Source of the DNA: Sphingomonas sp. IW22
Lineage (GTDB): Bacteria; Pseudomonadota; Alphaproteobacteria; Sphingomonadales; Sphingomonadaceae
Length of the DNA: 64,000 nt
Assembly (NCBI RefSeq): GCF_041321155.1
Contig: NZ_JBGGWB010000003.1
Location: 186,001 to 250,000 of the forward strand
Reading direction: 5' to 3'
Below, in pieces: positions 1-10,439 of this stretch (position 1 is its first letter; each line of letters starts with the position of its first letter). The notes under the pieces are model-generated. The model had not been told where the DNA came from. It did not search any database and worked only from the letters and a program-made list of their open reading frames with translations. Position numbers and translations under genes: made by a program.

Positions 1-558
1 GAAAGCGCCGCCGATTTCGTGAACGAGGCCGACGAGTCGCTGATTGCGGACATCCTGTTCCGTTATGGGGAAGAACCGCGTGCACGGCGCGTGGCAAAGG
101 CGATCGTGGCGGCGCGCCCGATCCAGCGGACAGGCGAACTGGCCGCGGTGGTTCGCCGCGCGCTTGGCTATCGCCCGCATGACAAGAAGGACCCGGCGAC
201 CCGCACCTTTCAGGCGATTCGCATCCACCTGAACCGCGAACTCGACGAACTGGCCGAAGGCTTGGCGGCGGCGGAGCGGGTGCTGAAGCCCGGCGGGCGG
301 CTGGCAGTGGTGACGTTCCACAGCCTTGAGGACCGGATGGTCAAGCGTTTCCTGCGCGAACGGTCGGGCAGCGAGCCCGCCGGATCGCGTCATCGCCCGG
401 CGGCACAGGCCGCGCGGGCACCCAGTTTCGAACCGCCCGCACGCGCCGTGCGTCCGGGCGAGGCCGAATTGCAGCGCAACCCGCGTGCGCGATCGGCGAC
501 TTTGCGCGTGGCACGGCGAACAGCGGCAGCGGCGTGGTCCGCCGAAGGAGAGCATTGA
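1..558 (+). CDS. rsmH: 16S rRNA (cytosine-1402-N4)-methyltransferase RsmH, 5' partial
   Basis: This is the C-terminal 185 residues of RsmH (MraW), which N4-methylates C1402 in the decoding centre of 16S rRNA using S-adenosylmethionine. The reading frame is open from the first base, so the start lies upstream of the window. Family features visible are the stretch around [18 protein letters not shown] and the methyltransferase segment [18 protein letters not shown], followed by the usual Arg-rich tail. The stop codon overlaps the ftsL start as ATGA. It is the first visible gene of the dcw cluster, and mraZ would be expected just upstream. Confidence 0.95.
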   Translation, partial: ESAADFVNEADESLIADILFRYGEEPRARRVAKAIVAARPIQRTGELAAVVRRALGYRPHDKKDPATRTFQAIRIHLNRELDELAEGLAAAERVLKPGGRLAVVTFHSLEDRMVKRFLRERSGSEPAGSRHRPAAQAARAPSFEPPARAVRPGEAELQRNPRARSATLRVARRTAAAAWSAEGEH

Positions 559-1175
559 TGGCGACCAAGCGATTGAAGGGGTTTGGCTGGTTCGTCTGTG
601 GCGTGCTGGTGGCGCCCCCCTGCTATCTGGTGTCGAGCTGGGTCGCGGCGGAACGTGCGCGCGTCGAGAGCCTCGAACGCGCCATCCTGACGGCCAAGAG
701 CGACATTCGGGACCTGGAAACCGAGTTTCAGACGCGCGCCAATCTGGCACAGCTCGAAAAGTGGAATGGCGAAGTGCTTGCCCTCGCCGCGCCGCGCCCC
801 GATCAATATGTCGCAGGCGAAGAAGCGCTGGCGCAGCTCCACTTCGCGCCCGCCGGTGAAGGAGCGGTCAGCCCGGTCAGCTATATCGTGCCGTCGGGCA
901 TCGCCGATAACCGCCTGCAAACCGCCAGCGTCGCGGCTGAGGCGGCGCCCGTGCCCGCGCCTGCTGCTGCACCTGCAAAGGTGGAACAGCCTCGGCGTGC
1001 CGCGCCGGTGGCGCTGGCCGCCGTTTCAACGCCATCGCCGTCGCGCGCCATGCCGGCGCCCAAGCCTGTGCGTAAGGGTCAGGCTGTGGCGATGCTGGAC
1101 GATGTACTGCTCAGCGATCGGACCCTCGGCGACCTGGCGCGCGGCGCGCGTGCCGAAACGGTTCGCAAACGTTGA
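558..1175 (+). CDS. ftsL: Cell division protein FtsL-like
   Basis: Small bitopic membrane protein of the divisome, 205 residues. A short cytoplasmic N-terminus (MATKRLKG) is followed by one membrane segment at about residues 9-28 and a Leu/Glu-rich coiled-coil stretch at about 30-65, the layout through which FtsL pairs with FtsB. The remainder is an Ala/Pro-rich, low-complexity periplasmic tail that is long for FtsL. The start ATG overlaps the rsmH stop. Identity rests mainly on position between rsmH and ftsI and on topology, because FtsL sequences diverge strongly. Confidence 0.85.
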   Translation: MATKRLKGFGWFVCGVLVAPPCYLVSSWVAAERARVESLERAILTAKSDIRDLETEFQTRANLAQLEKWNGEVLALAAPRPDQYVAGEEALAQLHFAPAGEGAVSPVSYIVPSGIADNRLQTASVAAEAAPVPAPAAAPAKVEQPRRAAPVALAAVSTPSPSRAMPAPKPVRKGQAVAMLDDVLLSDRTLGDLARGARAETVRKR

Positions 1176-2869
1176 TCGTTCTCGTCGCCCCCGGCACCGG
1201 CAATCGTCGCAAGGCGGGCGGGCAGGTGGCGCTCGTCCAGACCGCACAGGCGCGCCTGATGGTGCTGCTGCTGCTGTTCGCGGCGGGCATCGCGCTGGTG
1301 CTGGCGCGACTGGTGGTGCTGGCGGTGATGGCCGAACCGGCATCGGGCCGCGATGCGGCAGCGGCGCTGACGCGGATCCGGGGCGATATCGTCGACCGCA
1401 ACGGCGTGGCGCTCGCGCGGACCATCGATGCGTGGTCGGTCGGCGTGCATCCCGACAAGGTGATCGGCGACAAGATGAAGCTGGCCGAGCAACTGGCCGT
1501 GCTGATGCCCGAACAGGATGCCGCGGATTATTACAAGGCGCTGACTTCTCGCGCGTCGTTCACCTATCTGCGTCGTCGCGCATTGCCCGAACTGGTCAAC
1601 GCCGTGAACGCCCTGGGGGAGCCGGGCATCGCCTTTGCGCGTGAACCCGAACGGCTTTATCCGCAGACGACGCTTGCCGCCCACGCGCTGGGCAGCCTGA
1701 ATTTCGACGGTCACGGCGTGACGGGCATGGAAAAGGTGCTCGACGACGAACTGACGAACCCGGCGATGGGCGGGCGCCCGGCTGCATTGTCGATCGACCT
1801 GCGCGTGCAGGGCGCGCTGGAGAGCGAGCTTGGACGGTCTATGGCGGCGTTCCAGGCGGCGGGCGCGGCCGGCGTCATTCTGGACGTCGCAACGGGTGAG
1901 GTGCGCGCCATGGCGTCGCTGCCCAGCTTCAACCCCAACAAGCTGACGCGCGGCGAAGCCGGGCTGATGAACAACGTGACCCAGTCGGTTTACGAACTGG
2001 GTTCGACGTTCAAGCCGCTGGTCATGGCAGAGGCGCTGGACACCGGCGTCGTGCCCAACATGGTCAAGCGCTATGACGCAACCGCGCCGATCCGCATCGG
2101 CCGCTTCCAGATCCGTGACGATCACGCGCAGAAGCGGTGGCTGAACGTGCCCGAAACGCTGGTCCATTCGTCGAACATCGCAACCGCCCGCATTGCCGAC
2201 GAAATGGGTCAGGCGCGCATGGAGCATCTGTTCCGCAAGCTGGGTTTCGACACCGCGCCCGATATCGAGATCGAAAAGGCCCGGCCGTTGTGGCCGCATA
2301 ACTGGGGCCGTTCGACCACGCTGACGACCGCTTATGGTCACGGCATCGCGGTCACGCCGCTGCATCTGGCCAGCGCCTATGCCGCGATGGTCAATGGCGG
2401 CATCTGGCGTCCCGCCACGCTCCGCAAGGTCGAGGCCGGGCAGGCGCCCAAGGGTCGCCGCGTGTTCACTGAATCGACCAGTGCACGGATGCGCCAGTTG
2501 ATGCGCCTGGTCGTGCTGGAGGGTACGGGCCGCAAGGGCGAGGCGCCCGGCTATCGCGTGGGCGGCAAGACCGGCACCGCCGAAAAGCCGGGCGCGGGCG
2601 GCTATAATCGCCGCGTCAACGTCTCCACCTTTGCCGCCATCTTCCCGATGGATGCGCCGCGCTATGTCGTGATCGTCATGCTCGACGCGCCCAAGGGCAA
2701 TGCCGAGAGCTTTGGCCTGACGACCGCAGCATGGACCGCCGCACCGGTGGTCAGCCGCGTCATCTCGCGCACCGGGCCGATCCTGGGCGTGGTGCCGGAA
2801 TTGACGCGCGACGTCGATGTGTCCGATCTGACGCCGCTATTGTGGCGCGCGCCCGGTAAGGCGCACTGA
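1172..2869 (+). CDS. ftsI: Septal peptidoglycan transpeptidase FtsI (PBP3)
   Basis: Class B penicillin-binding protein that cross-links septal peptidoglycan and works with FtsW. An N-terminal membrane anchor lies at about residues 29-52, then the PBP dimerisation domain and the transpeptidase domain. The active-site motifs are all present: STFK with Ser278 as nucleophile, SSN in VHSSNIATARIA, and KTG in VGGKTGTAEKP. The start given is a TTG overlapping the ftsL stop. An in-frame GTG at 1226 is the alternative and would still leave the whole anchor. Length fits the family. Confidence 0.95.
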   Translation: MIVLVAPGTGNRRKAGGQVALVQTAQARLMVLLLLFAAGIALVLARLVVLAVMAEPASGRDAAAALTRIRGDIVDRNGVALARTIDAWSVGVHPDKVIGDKMKLAEQLAVLMPEQDAADYYKALTSRASFTYLRRRALPELVNAVNALGEPGIAFAREPERLYPQTTLAAHALGSLNFDGHGVTGMEKVLDDELTNPAMGGRPAALSIDLRVQGALESELGRSMAAFQAAGAAGVILDVATGEVRAMASLPSFNPNKLTRGEAGLMNNVTQSVYELGSTFKPLVMAEALDTGVVPNMVKRYDATAPIRIGRFQIRDDHAQKRWLNVPETLVHSSNIATARIADEMGQARMEHLFRKLGFDTAPDIEIEKARPLWPHNWGRSTTLTTAYGHGIAVTPLHLASAYAAMVNGGIWRPATLRKVEAGQAPKGRRVFTESTSARMRQLMRLVVLEGTGRKGEAPGYRVGGKTGTAEKPGAGGYNRRVNVSTFAAIFPMDAPRYVVIVMLDAPKGNAESFGLTTAAWTAAPVVSRVISRTGPILGVVPELTRDVDVSDLTPLLWRAPGKAH

Positions 2870-2887
2870 TGCTGGGGAGGCGATAGG

Positions 2888-4303
2888 ATGCGATTGGGTA
2901 CGCTGACGGGCGGTGATGAAGCCGTGACCGTCACCGGATTTGCGATCGACCATCGCAAGGTCGCACCCGGCACGATCTTTGGCGCGTTCGAGGGCGCGCG
3001 CGTGAACGGTGAGGACTTCATCGAACAGGCGGTCGCCGCCGGTGCGGTGGCCGTGGTCGCTCGCCGTCAGGCGCGGGTCGATGGTGCGCTGCACATCGTC
3101 GCCGACAATCCGCGCGCCTGCTTTGCCGATCTGGCGGCCCGTTTCTTCGCGCCCTTTCCCGGCGTGACGGCGGCTGTCACCGGCACCAACGGCAAGACCT
3201 CGACCGTCGAGATGACGCGACAGTTGTGGCGCATGGCCGGGCATCACGCCGCGTCCATCGGTACGCTGGGGGTAACCACCGCCGACGAACGGGTCACGAC
3301 CGGGCTGACGACGCCCGACGTGGTCACGTTCCTGTCGAACGTCGCGGGCTTGGCGCGCGAAGGGGTGACGCACCTCGCCTTCGAAGCGTCCAGCCACGGC
3401 CTGTCGCAATATCGTACCGAAGGGCTGCCGGTCCGCGCCGCTGCCTTCACCAATCTCAGCCGCGACCACCTCGACTATCACAAGGACATGGCGGAATATT
3501 TCACCGCCAAGCTGCGGCTGTTTGCTGAAGTCCTCGATGCCGATGGAACGGCGGTGGTGTGGGCCGACGACCCCCATTCCGAACGCGTCGTCGATCTGGC
3601 GCGCATGCGTGGCAACCGGCTGATCACCGTGGGTGAGCATGGCGACACGCTGCGCCTGATCGAGCGGGAGCCGACACTGCTGGGCCAGACGCTGACGGTC
3701 GAGGCAGCGGGCGCAACCCATGTCGTCAAGCTGCCGCTGATCGGCGCCTATCAGGCGGCGAACGCGCTGATCGCGGCGGGGCTGGTCATCGCGACCGGTG
3801 GCGATGTCGCATCGACGCTGGCGGGTCTGGCCCGGTTGCAGCCGGTGCGCGGGCGGCTGGAGCGCGCGGTCATCGCCGCGTCCGGCGCGCCGGTCTATGT
3901 TGATTATGCCCACACCCCGGACGCGCTTGAGGCGGCAATCGCCGCGCTCAAGCCACACGCCGCAGGGCGGCTGATCGTCGTGTTCGGCGCGGGCGGCGAC
4001 CGTGACACCGGCAAACGCGAACCGATGGGCGAAGCGGCGGCCAAGGGCGCCGATCTGGTCTTCGTCACCGACGACAATCCTCGCACGGAGAACGCCGCCG
4101 CGATTCGTCGCGAAGTGCTGAAGGGCGCACCCGACGCGACCGAGATCGGCGACCGTCGCGAAGCAATCCGCGCTGCCATTTCCCAGGCGCACGCCGATGA
4201 CATCGTGCTGATCGCGGGCAAGGGGCATGAACAGGGTCAGATCGTCGGCGACATGGTGTTGCCGTTCGACGATGTGGCCGTTGCGCGGGAATGCGCGGCA
4301 TGA
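2888..4303 (+). CDS. murE: UDP-MurNAc-L-Ala-D-Glu:meso-diaminopimelate ligase
   Basis: Adds the third residue of the peptidoglycan stem peptide in the cytoplasm at the cost of ATP. The ATP loop TGTNGKTS has its Lys at residue 103. DNPR at residues 396-399 is the family signature for meso-diaminopimelate rather than lysine, as expected in a Gram-negative. The ATG follows a GGGGAGG-type ribosome site 18 bases after ftsI. At 471 residues it is slightly short but complete. Confidence 0.96.
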   Translation: MRLGTLTGGDEAVTVTGFAIDHRKVAPGTIFGAFEGARVNGEDFIEQAVAAGAVAVVARRQARVDGALHIVADNPRACFADLAARFFAPFPGVTAAVTGTNGKTSTVEMTRQLWRMAGHHAASIGTLGVTTADERVTTGLTTPDVVTFLSNVAGLAREGVTHLAFEASSHGLSQYRTEGLPVRAAAFTNLSRDHLDYHKDMAEYFTAKLRLFAEVLDADGTAVVWADDPHSERVVDLARMRGNRLITVGEHGDTLRLIEREPTLLGQTLTVEAAGATHVVKLPLIGAYQAANALIAAGLVIATGGDVASTLAGLARLQPVRGRLERAVIAASGAPVYVDYAHTPDALEAAIAALKPHAAGRLIVVFGAGGDRDTGKREPMGEAAAKGADLVFVTDDNPRTENAAAIRREVLKGAPDATEIGDRREAIRAAISQAHADDIVLIAGKGHEQGQIVGDMVLPFDDVAVARECAA

Positions 4304-5688
4304 GCCTGTGGAGCGCGCATGAAATCGCCGCCGCGACGGGAGGCGAGGCGCATGGCGCATTCAGCGCCAGCGGCGTGACATTCGATTCGCGAGAGGTCGG
4401 GCCGGGCGACCTGTTCATTGCCCTGTCGGGGGAGACGACCGACGGGCACCGCTTTGTCGCGCAGGCTTTTGAACAGGGCGCGGCGGGTGTGCTGGTTTCG
4501 CGGCCGGTCGACGGGCCGCATGTGCGTGTGGCCGACACCATGGCCGCGCTTGAGGCGATGGCTCGTGCCGCGCGGGCGCGCACATCGGCGCGCATCATTG
4601 GCGTGACGGGTTCGGTCGGCAAGACCGGCACCAAGGAGGCGCTGCACGCCGCGCTCGACCGCGCCGAGCCGGGGCAGGCGCACAAGTCGGTCAAAAGCTA
4701 CAACAACCACACCGGCGTGCCGCTCAGTCTGTCGCGGATGATGGCCGATTGCCGGTTCGGCGTTTTCGAAATGGGCATGAATCACGCGGGTGAACTGGCC
4801 GCGCTGACGCGGATCGTGCGCCCGCACATTGCGCTGGTCACCACCATCGCTCCCGCCCACACCGCTTTCTTCCCCTCGGTCGAGGCGATTGCCGATGCCA
4901 AGGGCGAGATTTTCCAGGGACTGGAGCCGGGCGGCACCGCGATCATCCCCTTTGACAGCCCGCACCGCGACCGGCTGATCGCGGCGGCGCGTCCTTATGC
5001 CGGGCGCATCGTCACCTTCGGCATGGGCGAGGGCGCCGACGTTCGCGCGGTTGAGGTGGTGGCGTCGCCCACGGGCAGCAGTTTCGTGCTGGCGACGCTG
5101 GGCGAGCGGGAATTGGGTTTCACGCTGGGACAGCCGGGCGCGCACTGGGTCGCCAATGCCATGGGCGTGCTGGCAGCAGTGGAGGCCGCGGGCGGCGATC
5201 TGGCACAGGCGGGGCTCGCGCTGGCCGAACTGGGCGGATTGCCGGGGCGCGGGGCCCAGCATGACGTGCCGATCGCCGATGGCGGCACCGCACGGCTGAT
5301 CGACGAAAGCTATAACGCCAACCCCGCGTCGATGCGGGCGACGTTGCAGGTGCTGGCAGCCACCCCCGCGACGCGCCGGATCGCGGTGTTGGGCGATATG
5401 CGCGAACTGGGCGCCGACAGCGACGACTATCATGCGGCGCTTGCGGGGCCTGTCGTCGAAGCGGGCGTAAATCACGCCATATTGGTGGGCGACGGCATGG
5501 CCGCGCTTGCAAAGGCGCTTGAGGGGCGCGTCGAACTGGTGCATGTGCCCCGCGCCGCAGAGGCCGGGGCCGCGCTTGACGCCGTGCTTGCGGCCGGGGA
5601 CGCGGTTCTCGTCAAGGGATCGAACGGGGTCGGGTTGTCGGCGGTGGTCGCCGCGCTCGTCAAGCGCAGGCAGCCATGCTCTATCTGA
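4300..5688 (+). CDS. murF: UDP-MurNAc-tripeptide:D-Ala-D-Ala ligase
   Basis: Completes the UDP-MurNAc-pentapeptide by adding D-Ala-D-Ala, so it directly uses the Ddl product encoded later in the cluster. Mur-ligase features are the ATP loop [13 protein letters not shown] and the conserved [10 protein letters not shown] and [11 protein letters not shown] segments. The start was placed at the ATG overlapping the murE stop (ATGA); an ATG nine bases upstream (4291) is less consistent with the coupling seen throughout the cluster. 462 residues. Confidence 0.96.
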   Translation: MSLWSAHEIAAATGGEAHGAFSASGVTFDSREVGPGDLFIALSGETTDGHRFVAQAFEQGAAGVLVSRPVDGPHVRVADTMAALEAMARAARARTSARIIGVTGSVGKTGTKEALHAALDRAEPGQAHKSVKSYNNHTGVPLSLSRMMADCRFGVFEMGMNHAGELAALTRIVRPHIALVTTIAPAHTAFFPSVEAIADAKGEIFQGLEPGGTAIIPFDSPHRDRLIAAARPYAGRIVTFGMGEGADVRAVEVVASPTGSSFVLATLGERELGFTLGQPGAHWVANAMGVLAAVEAAGGDLAQAGLALAELGGLPGRGAQHDVPIADGGTARLIDESYNANPASMRATLQVLAATPATRRIAVLGDMRELGADSDDYHAALAGPVVEAGVNHAILVGDGMAALAKALEGRVELVHVPRAAEAGAALDAVLAAGDAVLVKGSNGVGLSAVVAALVKRRQPCSI

Positions 5689-6746
5689 TTGCCGAATATC
5701 TGGGTTTTCCCGGCGTTCTGAACGTCGTCCGTTACCTGTCCTTCCGCACGGGCGGGGCGGTGGCGACCGCATTGGCCATCGGCCTGATCATCGGGCCGCG
5801 CTTCATCGGCTGGCTGCGCGTGCGTCAGGGCAAGGGGCAGCCGATCCGCACCGACGGACCGCAAAGCCATCTGGCCAAGCGCGGCACGCCGACCATGGGC
5901 GGACTGATGATCCTGACGGCGATGACGCTGTCGATCCTGATCTGGATGGACCTGACCAACCCGTTCGTCTGGGCGTGCCTGTTTGTGACGATGGGCTTTG
6001 GCCTGATCGGTTTCCTGGACGATTACGACAAGGTGCGAAAGGCATCGACCGCGGGCGTGTCGGGCAAGGTGCGCCTGCTGGCCGAATTCGCCATCGCCGG
6101 AATCGCCGGGTGGATCATCACGCACCAGAACGGCACGATGCTGTACGTGCCGTTCTTTTCCAATTTCTCGGTCGATCTGGGCTATTTCTACATCGTCTTT
6201 GCCGCGTTCACGATCGTGGCATTCGGCAATGCGGTGAACCTGACCGACGGGCTGGACGGGCTGGCGACGATGCCGGTCATCATCGCGTCGGTCGCGTTCA
6301 TGGTGATCGTGTATCTGGCCGGCAACGCTATCTATTCCAACTATCTGGGCATTCCGCATGTGCCGGGCGCGGGCGATCTGGCGATCTTCTGCGGGGCGAT
6401 TGCCGGGGCGGGGCTGGCGTTCCTGTGGTTCAACGCGCCCCCGGCGGCTGTCTTCATGGGCGATACGGGCAGCCTGGCGCTGGGCGGCGCGCTGGGCGCC
6501 ATCGCCGTCACCGCGCACCACGAAATCGTGCTGGGCATCATCGGCGGCCTGTTCGTGATGGAGGCGATGAGCGTCATCATCCAGGTCTTCTTCTACAAAC
6601 GCACCGGCAAGCGGGTGTTCAAGATGGCGCCGATCCACCATCATTTCGAACAGCTTGGCTGGTCGGAGCCGACGGTCGTGATCCGGTTCTGGATCATCGC
6701 ACTGGTGCTGGCGCTGGCTGGCCTGTCGACGTTGAAGCTGCGGTGA
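5676..6746 (+). CDS. mraY: Phospho-MurNAc-pentapeptide transferase
   Basis: Integral membrane enzyme that moves phospho-MurNAc-pentapeptide onto undecaprenyl phosphate to make lipid I. It is 356 residues with about ten hydrophobic segments. Family signatures visible are the Asp-rich loop DDYDK, the catalytic [10 protein letters not shown] motif and the C-terminal [13 protein letters not shown]. It overlaps the end of murF by 13 bases and its stop overlaps the GTG start of murD. Confidence 0.97.
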   Translation: MLYLIAEYLGFPGVLNVVRYLSFRTGGAVATALAIGLIIGPRFIGWLRVRQGKGQPIRTDGPQSHLAKRGTPTMGGLMILTAMTLSILIWMDLTNPFVWACLFVTMGFGLIGFLDDYDKVRKASTAGVSGKVRLLAEFAIAGIAGWIITHQNGTMLYVPFFSNFSVDLGYFYIVFAAFTIVAFGNAVNLTDGLDGLATMPVIIASVAFMVIVYLAGNAIYSNYLGIPHVPGAGDLAIFCGAIAGAGLAFLWFNAPPAAVFMGDTGSLALGGALGAIAVTAHHEIVLGIIGGLFVMEAMSVIIQVFFYKRTGKRVFKMAPIHHHFEQLGWSEPTVVIRFWIIALVLALAGLSTLKLR

Positions 6747-8074
6747 TCGGCTCGACCGCCTGGGCCGGCAAGCGCTTTGCGGTTCTCGGCCTTGCGCGGT
6801 CGGGGCGGGCGACGGTCGACGCGCTGGTGGCCAGCGGCGCGCATGTCGTTGCGTGGGATGCGGATGCGGACAAGCGCGAAGCTGTAGTTCATGCGGCTCA
6901 GGCGCAATCGCTTGCGCTCGACCGCGTAGACCTAAGCATCGCCGACCCGTTGACGATCGACCTGACGGGCTTTGACGGTGTGGTCGTCTCGCCCGGCGTG
7001 CCGCTCAACACGCATCCGATCGCGGCACATGCGCGCGCGGTTGCGGTGCCGGTGATCAGCGACATCGAACTGTTCGCACAGGCCCGCGCTGGCCTGCCGC
7101 CGCACCTCGTCGTCGGCATCACCGGAACCAACGGCAAGTCGACCACGACGGCGCTGATCCACCACATCCTGCAAACCGCCGGGGTCCCCAACACCATGGG
7201 CGGCAATATCGGCTTGCCCATCCTGGGACAGGACGCGCTGCCCGCAGGCGGCGTCTATGTGCTTGAGCTGTCGAGCTATCAGATCGACCTGACGCAGAGC
7301 CTGGATTGCGATGTCGCGGTGCTGCTGAACATCACGCCCGACCATCTCGACCGCTACGACGGGTTCGACGCCTATGCCGCGTCAAAGGCGCGTCTGTTCG
7401 CGATGCAGTCGGCGGGTCATGCCGCGATCATCGGTATCGGCGACGAAGCCTCCGCCGCCATTGCCCGCACCGTAACGCGCGGTGGCCGGGCAGAGGATGT
7501 GACCAAGATCGCGCCCGGCATATGCATGGACCAGTCGCGTTGGCCCGCCTTGCAGGGACCGCACAACGCCCAGAACGCGCTGGCCGCCATTGCCGCGTGC
7601 GAGGCGCTGGGCGTGTCGCGCGAAGCCATTGACGCCGGGCTTGCCGGCTTCGGCGGCCTGCCGCACCGCACGCAGATCGTGGGGACCGTGAGCGGCGTTC
7701 GATTTGTCGATGATTCGAAGGCGACCAATCCCGAATCGGTCGCGCCGGCGCTGCGCGCCTTTGACCGGGTTCACTGGATTCTGGGTGGCGTGGCCAAGTC
7801 CGACAATCTGGATGCGTGCCGCCCCGGTTTCGGTCATGTCGCCGCCGCCTATACCATTGGGGAGGCGTCGCCGCTGTTCCAGCGGTTGCTGTCCGATGCG
7901 CCCTTTCCGGTCGAGCCGTGCAGCACGATCGATGTGGCGGTCCAACGCGCATTTGCCGCCGCGCGGCCGGGTGAGACGGTGCTGCTGTCGCCCGCCTGCG
8001 CGTCGTTCGACCAGTTCAGCGACTATGCCGCGCGCGGGGCGGCGTTCGTCCGCGCGGTGGAGGATCTGCGATGA
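6743..8074 (+). CDS. murD: UDP-MurNAc-L-alanine:D-glutamate ligase
   Basis: Adds D-glutamate to UDP-MurNAc-L-Ala. The Rossmann-like start ([14 protein letters not shown]), ATP loop [12 protein letters not shown] and DDSKATNP segment are typical of MurD. The frame is open far upstream, but the GTG at 6743 overlaps the mraY stop and gives a standard-length product of 443 residues beginning with the expected N-terminal motif. Confidence 0.96.
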   Translation: MIGSTAWAGKRFAVLGLARSGRATVDALVASGAHVVAWDADADKREAVVHAAQAQSLALDRVDLSIADPLTIDLTGFDGVVVSPGVPLNTHPIAAHARAVAVPVISDIELFAQARAGLPPHLVVGITGTNGKSTTTALIHHILQTAGVPNTMGGNIGLPILGQDALPAGGVYVLELSSYQIDLTQSLDCDVAVLLNITPDHLDRYDGFDAYAASKARLFAMQSAGHAAIIGIGDEASAAIARTVTRGGRAEDVTKIAPGICMDQSRWPALQGPHNAQNALAAIAACEALGVSREAIDAGLAGFGGLPHRTQIVGTVSGVRFVDDSKATNPESVAPALRAFDRVHWILGGVAKSDNLDACRPGFGHVAAAYTIGEASPLFQRLLSDAPFPVEPCSTIDVAVQRAFAAARPGETVLLSPACASFDQFSDYAARGAAFVRAVEDLR

Positions 8075-9300
8075 CCGATGTGATGCGCGGCGCACCCCCG
8101 GCGCGCGGCCTGCGCGGCAGGGTCGAGGAGCAGCTGGGCCGCAGCAACCGATCCCCGCTGGGCCTGTGGTTCTGGGAAATCGACCGGGTGCTGTTGTTGC
8201 TGGCGATGGTGATGATCGGCATCGGACTTGTCGCGGTCGCGGCCGCCAGTCCGGCGTCGGCCGTGCGCTATTCCGACGCCAGCCGCTCGTTCGCGCCGAT
8301 GTATTATTTCTGGCGACAGGCGCTCTGGGTGGTGGTGTCCATCCCCGTGCTGCTGGTCGTGTCGATGATGCCGACGCTGGTCGCACGGCGTTTCGCACTG
8401 GCTGGGGCGGCATTCATGTTGCTGATGCTCGCCATCGTGCCCTTTGTCGGGGATGAGGTGAACGGCGCGCGGCGCTGGATCGGCTTGGGCGTCATGAATT
8501 TCCAGCCATCCGAGTTTCTGAAGCCATTCTTCATCGTCACCACCGCCTGGGTGCTGTCGCTGCGCGCGCGCGACCCCGATCTGCCGCTGTTCGCGATCAC
8601 GCTGGCGCTGACCGGGGTGGTGGGCGGACTGCTGATGCTTCAGCCCGATTTTGGTCAGACGGTTGTGTTCGTCGCCGTGTGGGTGACGATGCTGATGATC
8701 GCGGGCACCAATCCGCGCGCGATCCTTGCCCTGGCGGGGGTCGGCATCGGCGGGATTGTCGCGGCCTATTTCTTCTACGGCACGGCGCGTGCGCGTATCG
8801 ACGCGTTCCTGTTTCCCGACCCTGACAAGGCGATGTCGGACCATTATCAGACCGACATGGCCCATGCGACGATCACCGGCGGCGGCGTTACCGGCACCGG
8901 GCCAGGTGGCGGCATGGTCAAGTTCAAGCTGCCAGAGGCGCATACCGACTATATCTTCTCGGTCATCGGGGAGGAGTTCGGCCTGATCGCCTGCATGATC
9001 GTGGCGGTGTTGTATCTGGCACTGGTGGTGCGCGTGTTCGTCAAGCTGCTGGACGAGGAGGATGCGTTCCGCCTGTTCGCGGCATCGGGTCTGGCGGTTC
9101 AGTTCGGGCTTCAGGCGCTGATCAACATGGCGGTGAACACCGGCATCGCCCCATCAAAGGGGATGACGCTGCCCTTCATCAGCTACGGCGGGTCGTCGAT
9201 GATCGCATTGTCGATCGGGTTCGGGATGCTGCTCGCCTTCACGCGCCGGAACCCGTATCTGAAGCGCTCGCCCTATAGCGTCAGGTTGAATCGTTCGTGA
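8071..9300 (+). CDS. ftsW: Septal peptidoglycan glycosyltransferase FtsW
   Basis: SEDS-family polytopic membrane protein that polymerises lipid II at the septum together with FtsI. It has 409 residues and about ten membrane segments. SEDS motifs are visible in NGARRWIGLG, FQPSEFLKP, LQPDFGQT and the C-terminal LPFISYGGSSM. The ATG overlaps the murD stop and the TGA overlaps the murG GTG, so it is coupled on both sides. Confidence 0.96.
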   Translation: MTDVMRGAPPARGLRGRVEEQLGRSNRSPLGLWFWEIDRVLLLLAMVMIGIGLVAVAAASPASAVRYSDASRSFAPMYYFWRQALWVVVSIPVLLVVSMMPTLVARRFALAGAAFMLLMLAIVPFVGDEVNGARRWIGLGVMNFQPSEFLKPFFIVTTAWVLSLRARDPDLPLFAITLALTGVVGGLLMLQPDFGQTVVFVAVWVTMLMIAGTNPRAILALAGVGIGGIVAAYFFYGTARARIDAFLFPDPDKAMSDHYQTDMAHATITGGGVTGTGPGGGMVKFKLPEAHTDYIFSVIGEEFGLIACMIVAVLYLALVVRVFVKLLDEEDAFRLFAASGLAVQFGLQALINMAVNTGIAPSKGMTLPFISYGGSSMIALSIGFGMLLAFTRRNPYLKRSPYSVRLNRS

Positions 9301-10439
9301 GCAATTCCCGTCATTACGTCCTCGCCGCCGGCGGCACGGGCGGCCATATGGTCCCCGCCGCCGCGCTTGCCACCGAATTGATGCGACGCGGCCATCACGT
9401 CGCGCTGGTCAGCGATGAACGCGGCGTGCGCTTTCCCGGCCTGTTCGAGGATATTCAGACGCATGTCCTTCCAGCCGGCCGGCTCGCGGGCGGGCCGCTG
9501 GGCTGGCTGCGCGCGGGGCGCAAGATGCTGGCCGGGCGCGCAATGGCGGCAGAGCTGTATCGCGGTTTCAAGCCTGCGGCCGTCATCGGTTTTGGCGGCT
9601 ATCCCGCCTTTCCGGCACTGGCGGCGGCATTTCAGCTCAAGCTGCCGACGATCGTGCATGAGCAGAATGCGGTGCTGGGTCGGGTCAACCGGCTGGTCGC
9701 GGGGCGTGTCGACGCCATCGCCACCAGCTATGCCGATGTCGAACGACTGAAGCCGCCGTATCAGGCCAAGGTGCATCTGGTCGGCAATCCGGTGCGCGAC
9801 GCGGTGCTGCAACTGCGCGACCGGCCCTATCCCGAACTGGACGGCGACAGCATCTTTCGCGTGCTGGTGACCGGCGGCAGCCAAGGCGCCAGCGTGTTGA
9901 GTCAGGTGGTGCCCGATGGACTGGCGATGTTGCCACCGCACTTCCGCGCGCGGCTTCAGGTCACGCATCAGGCCCGGCCGGAGGATATCGACGCGGTGCG
10001 CGCCAAATATGCCGCCCACGCCATCCCCGCAGAGGTTGCGACCTATCTGCCCGACCTGCCCGAACGGCTGGCATGGGCGCATATCGTGATCGCGCGGGCG
10101 GGGGCATCGACGCTGGCCGAACTGACGGCCGCGGGCCGCCCGGCCATATTGGTGCCGCTGCCCTCCGCCACTGACGATCATCAAACGGCGAATGCGCGCG
10201 AAATCACGCTGGCGGGTGGCGCGCGCACCATCCGTCAGGACGCGTTCACCGCCGCCGAACTGGCAAAGCAGATGCAGAAACTGGGACTTGAACCGGCCGC
10301 TTTGGCCAATGCGGCGCGCTGTGCCCGCAAATGCGGCCGCCCCGATGCCGCGCGCGATCTGGCCGACCTGGTCGAACATATCGACGCACCGTCGCTGATC
10401 GACCGGGATTCGCGCCGCACCGTGGGCGTCCCGGCATGA
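9297..10439 (+). CDS. murG: Lipid II synthase (UDP-GlcNAc transferase) MurG
   Basis: Peripheral membrane GT-B glycosyltransferase that adds GlcNAc to lipid I. The N-terminal [14 protein letters not shown] loop, the [12 protein letters not shown] stretch and the C-terminal donor-binding [10 protein letters not shown] motif are all intact. The GTG start overlaps the ftsW stop. Its stop overlaps the ATG of murC. 380 residues, with a slightly extended C-terminus beyond the usual end. Confidence 0.96.
   Translation: MSNSRHYVLAAGGTGGHMVPAAALATELMRRGHHVALVSDERGVRFPGLFEDIQTHVLPAGRLAGGPLGWLRAGRKMLAGRAMAAELYRGFKPAAVIGFGGYPAFPALAAAFQLKLPTIVHEQNAVLGRVNRLVAGRVDAIATSYADVERLKPPYQAKVHLVGNPVRDAVLQLRDRPYPELDGDSIFRVLVTGGSQGASVLSQVVPDGLAMLPPHFRARLQVTHQARPEDIDAVRAKYAAHAIPAEVATYLPDLPERLAWAHIVIARAGASTLAELTAAGRPAILVPLPSATDDHQTANAREITLAGGARTIRQDAFTAAELAKQMQKLGLEPAALANAARCARKCGRPDAARDLADLVEHIDAPSLIDRDSRRTVGVPA

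Noticed and set aside
1079..2365. Long - strand ORF inside ftsI, and similar ones opposite murE, murF, mraY, murG and murC
   Set aside because: High-GC shadow frames of well-identified genes. They are His/Arg/Gln-rich, lack ribosome sites and match no family.
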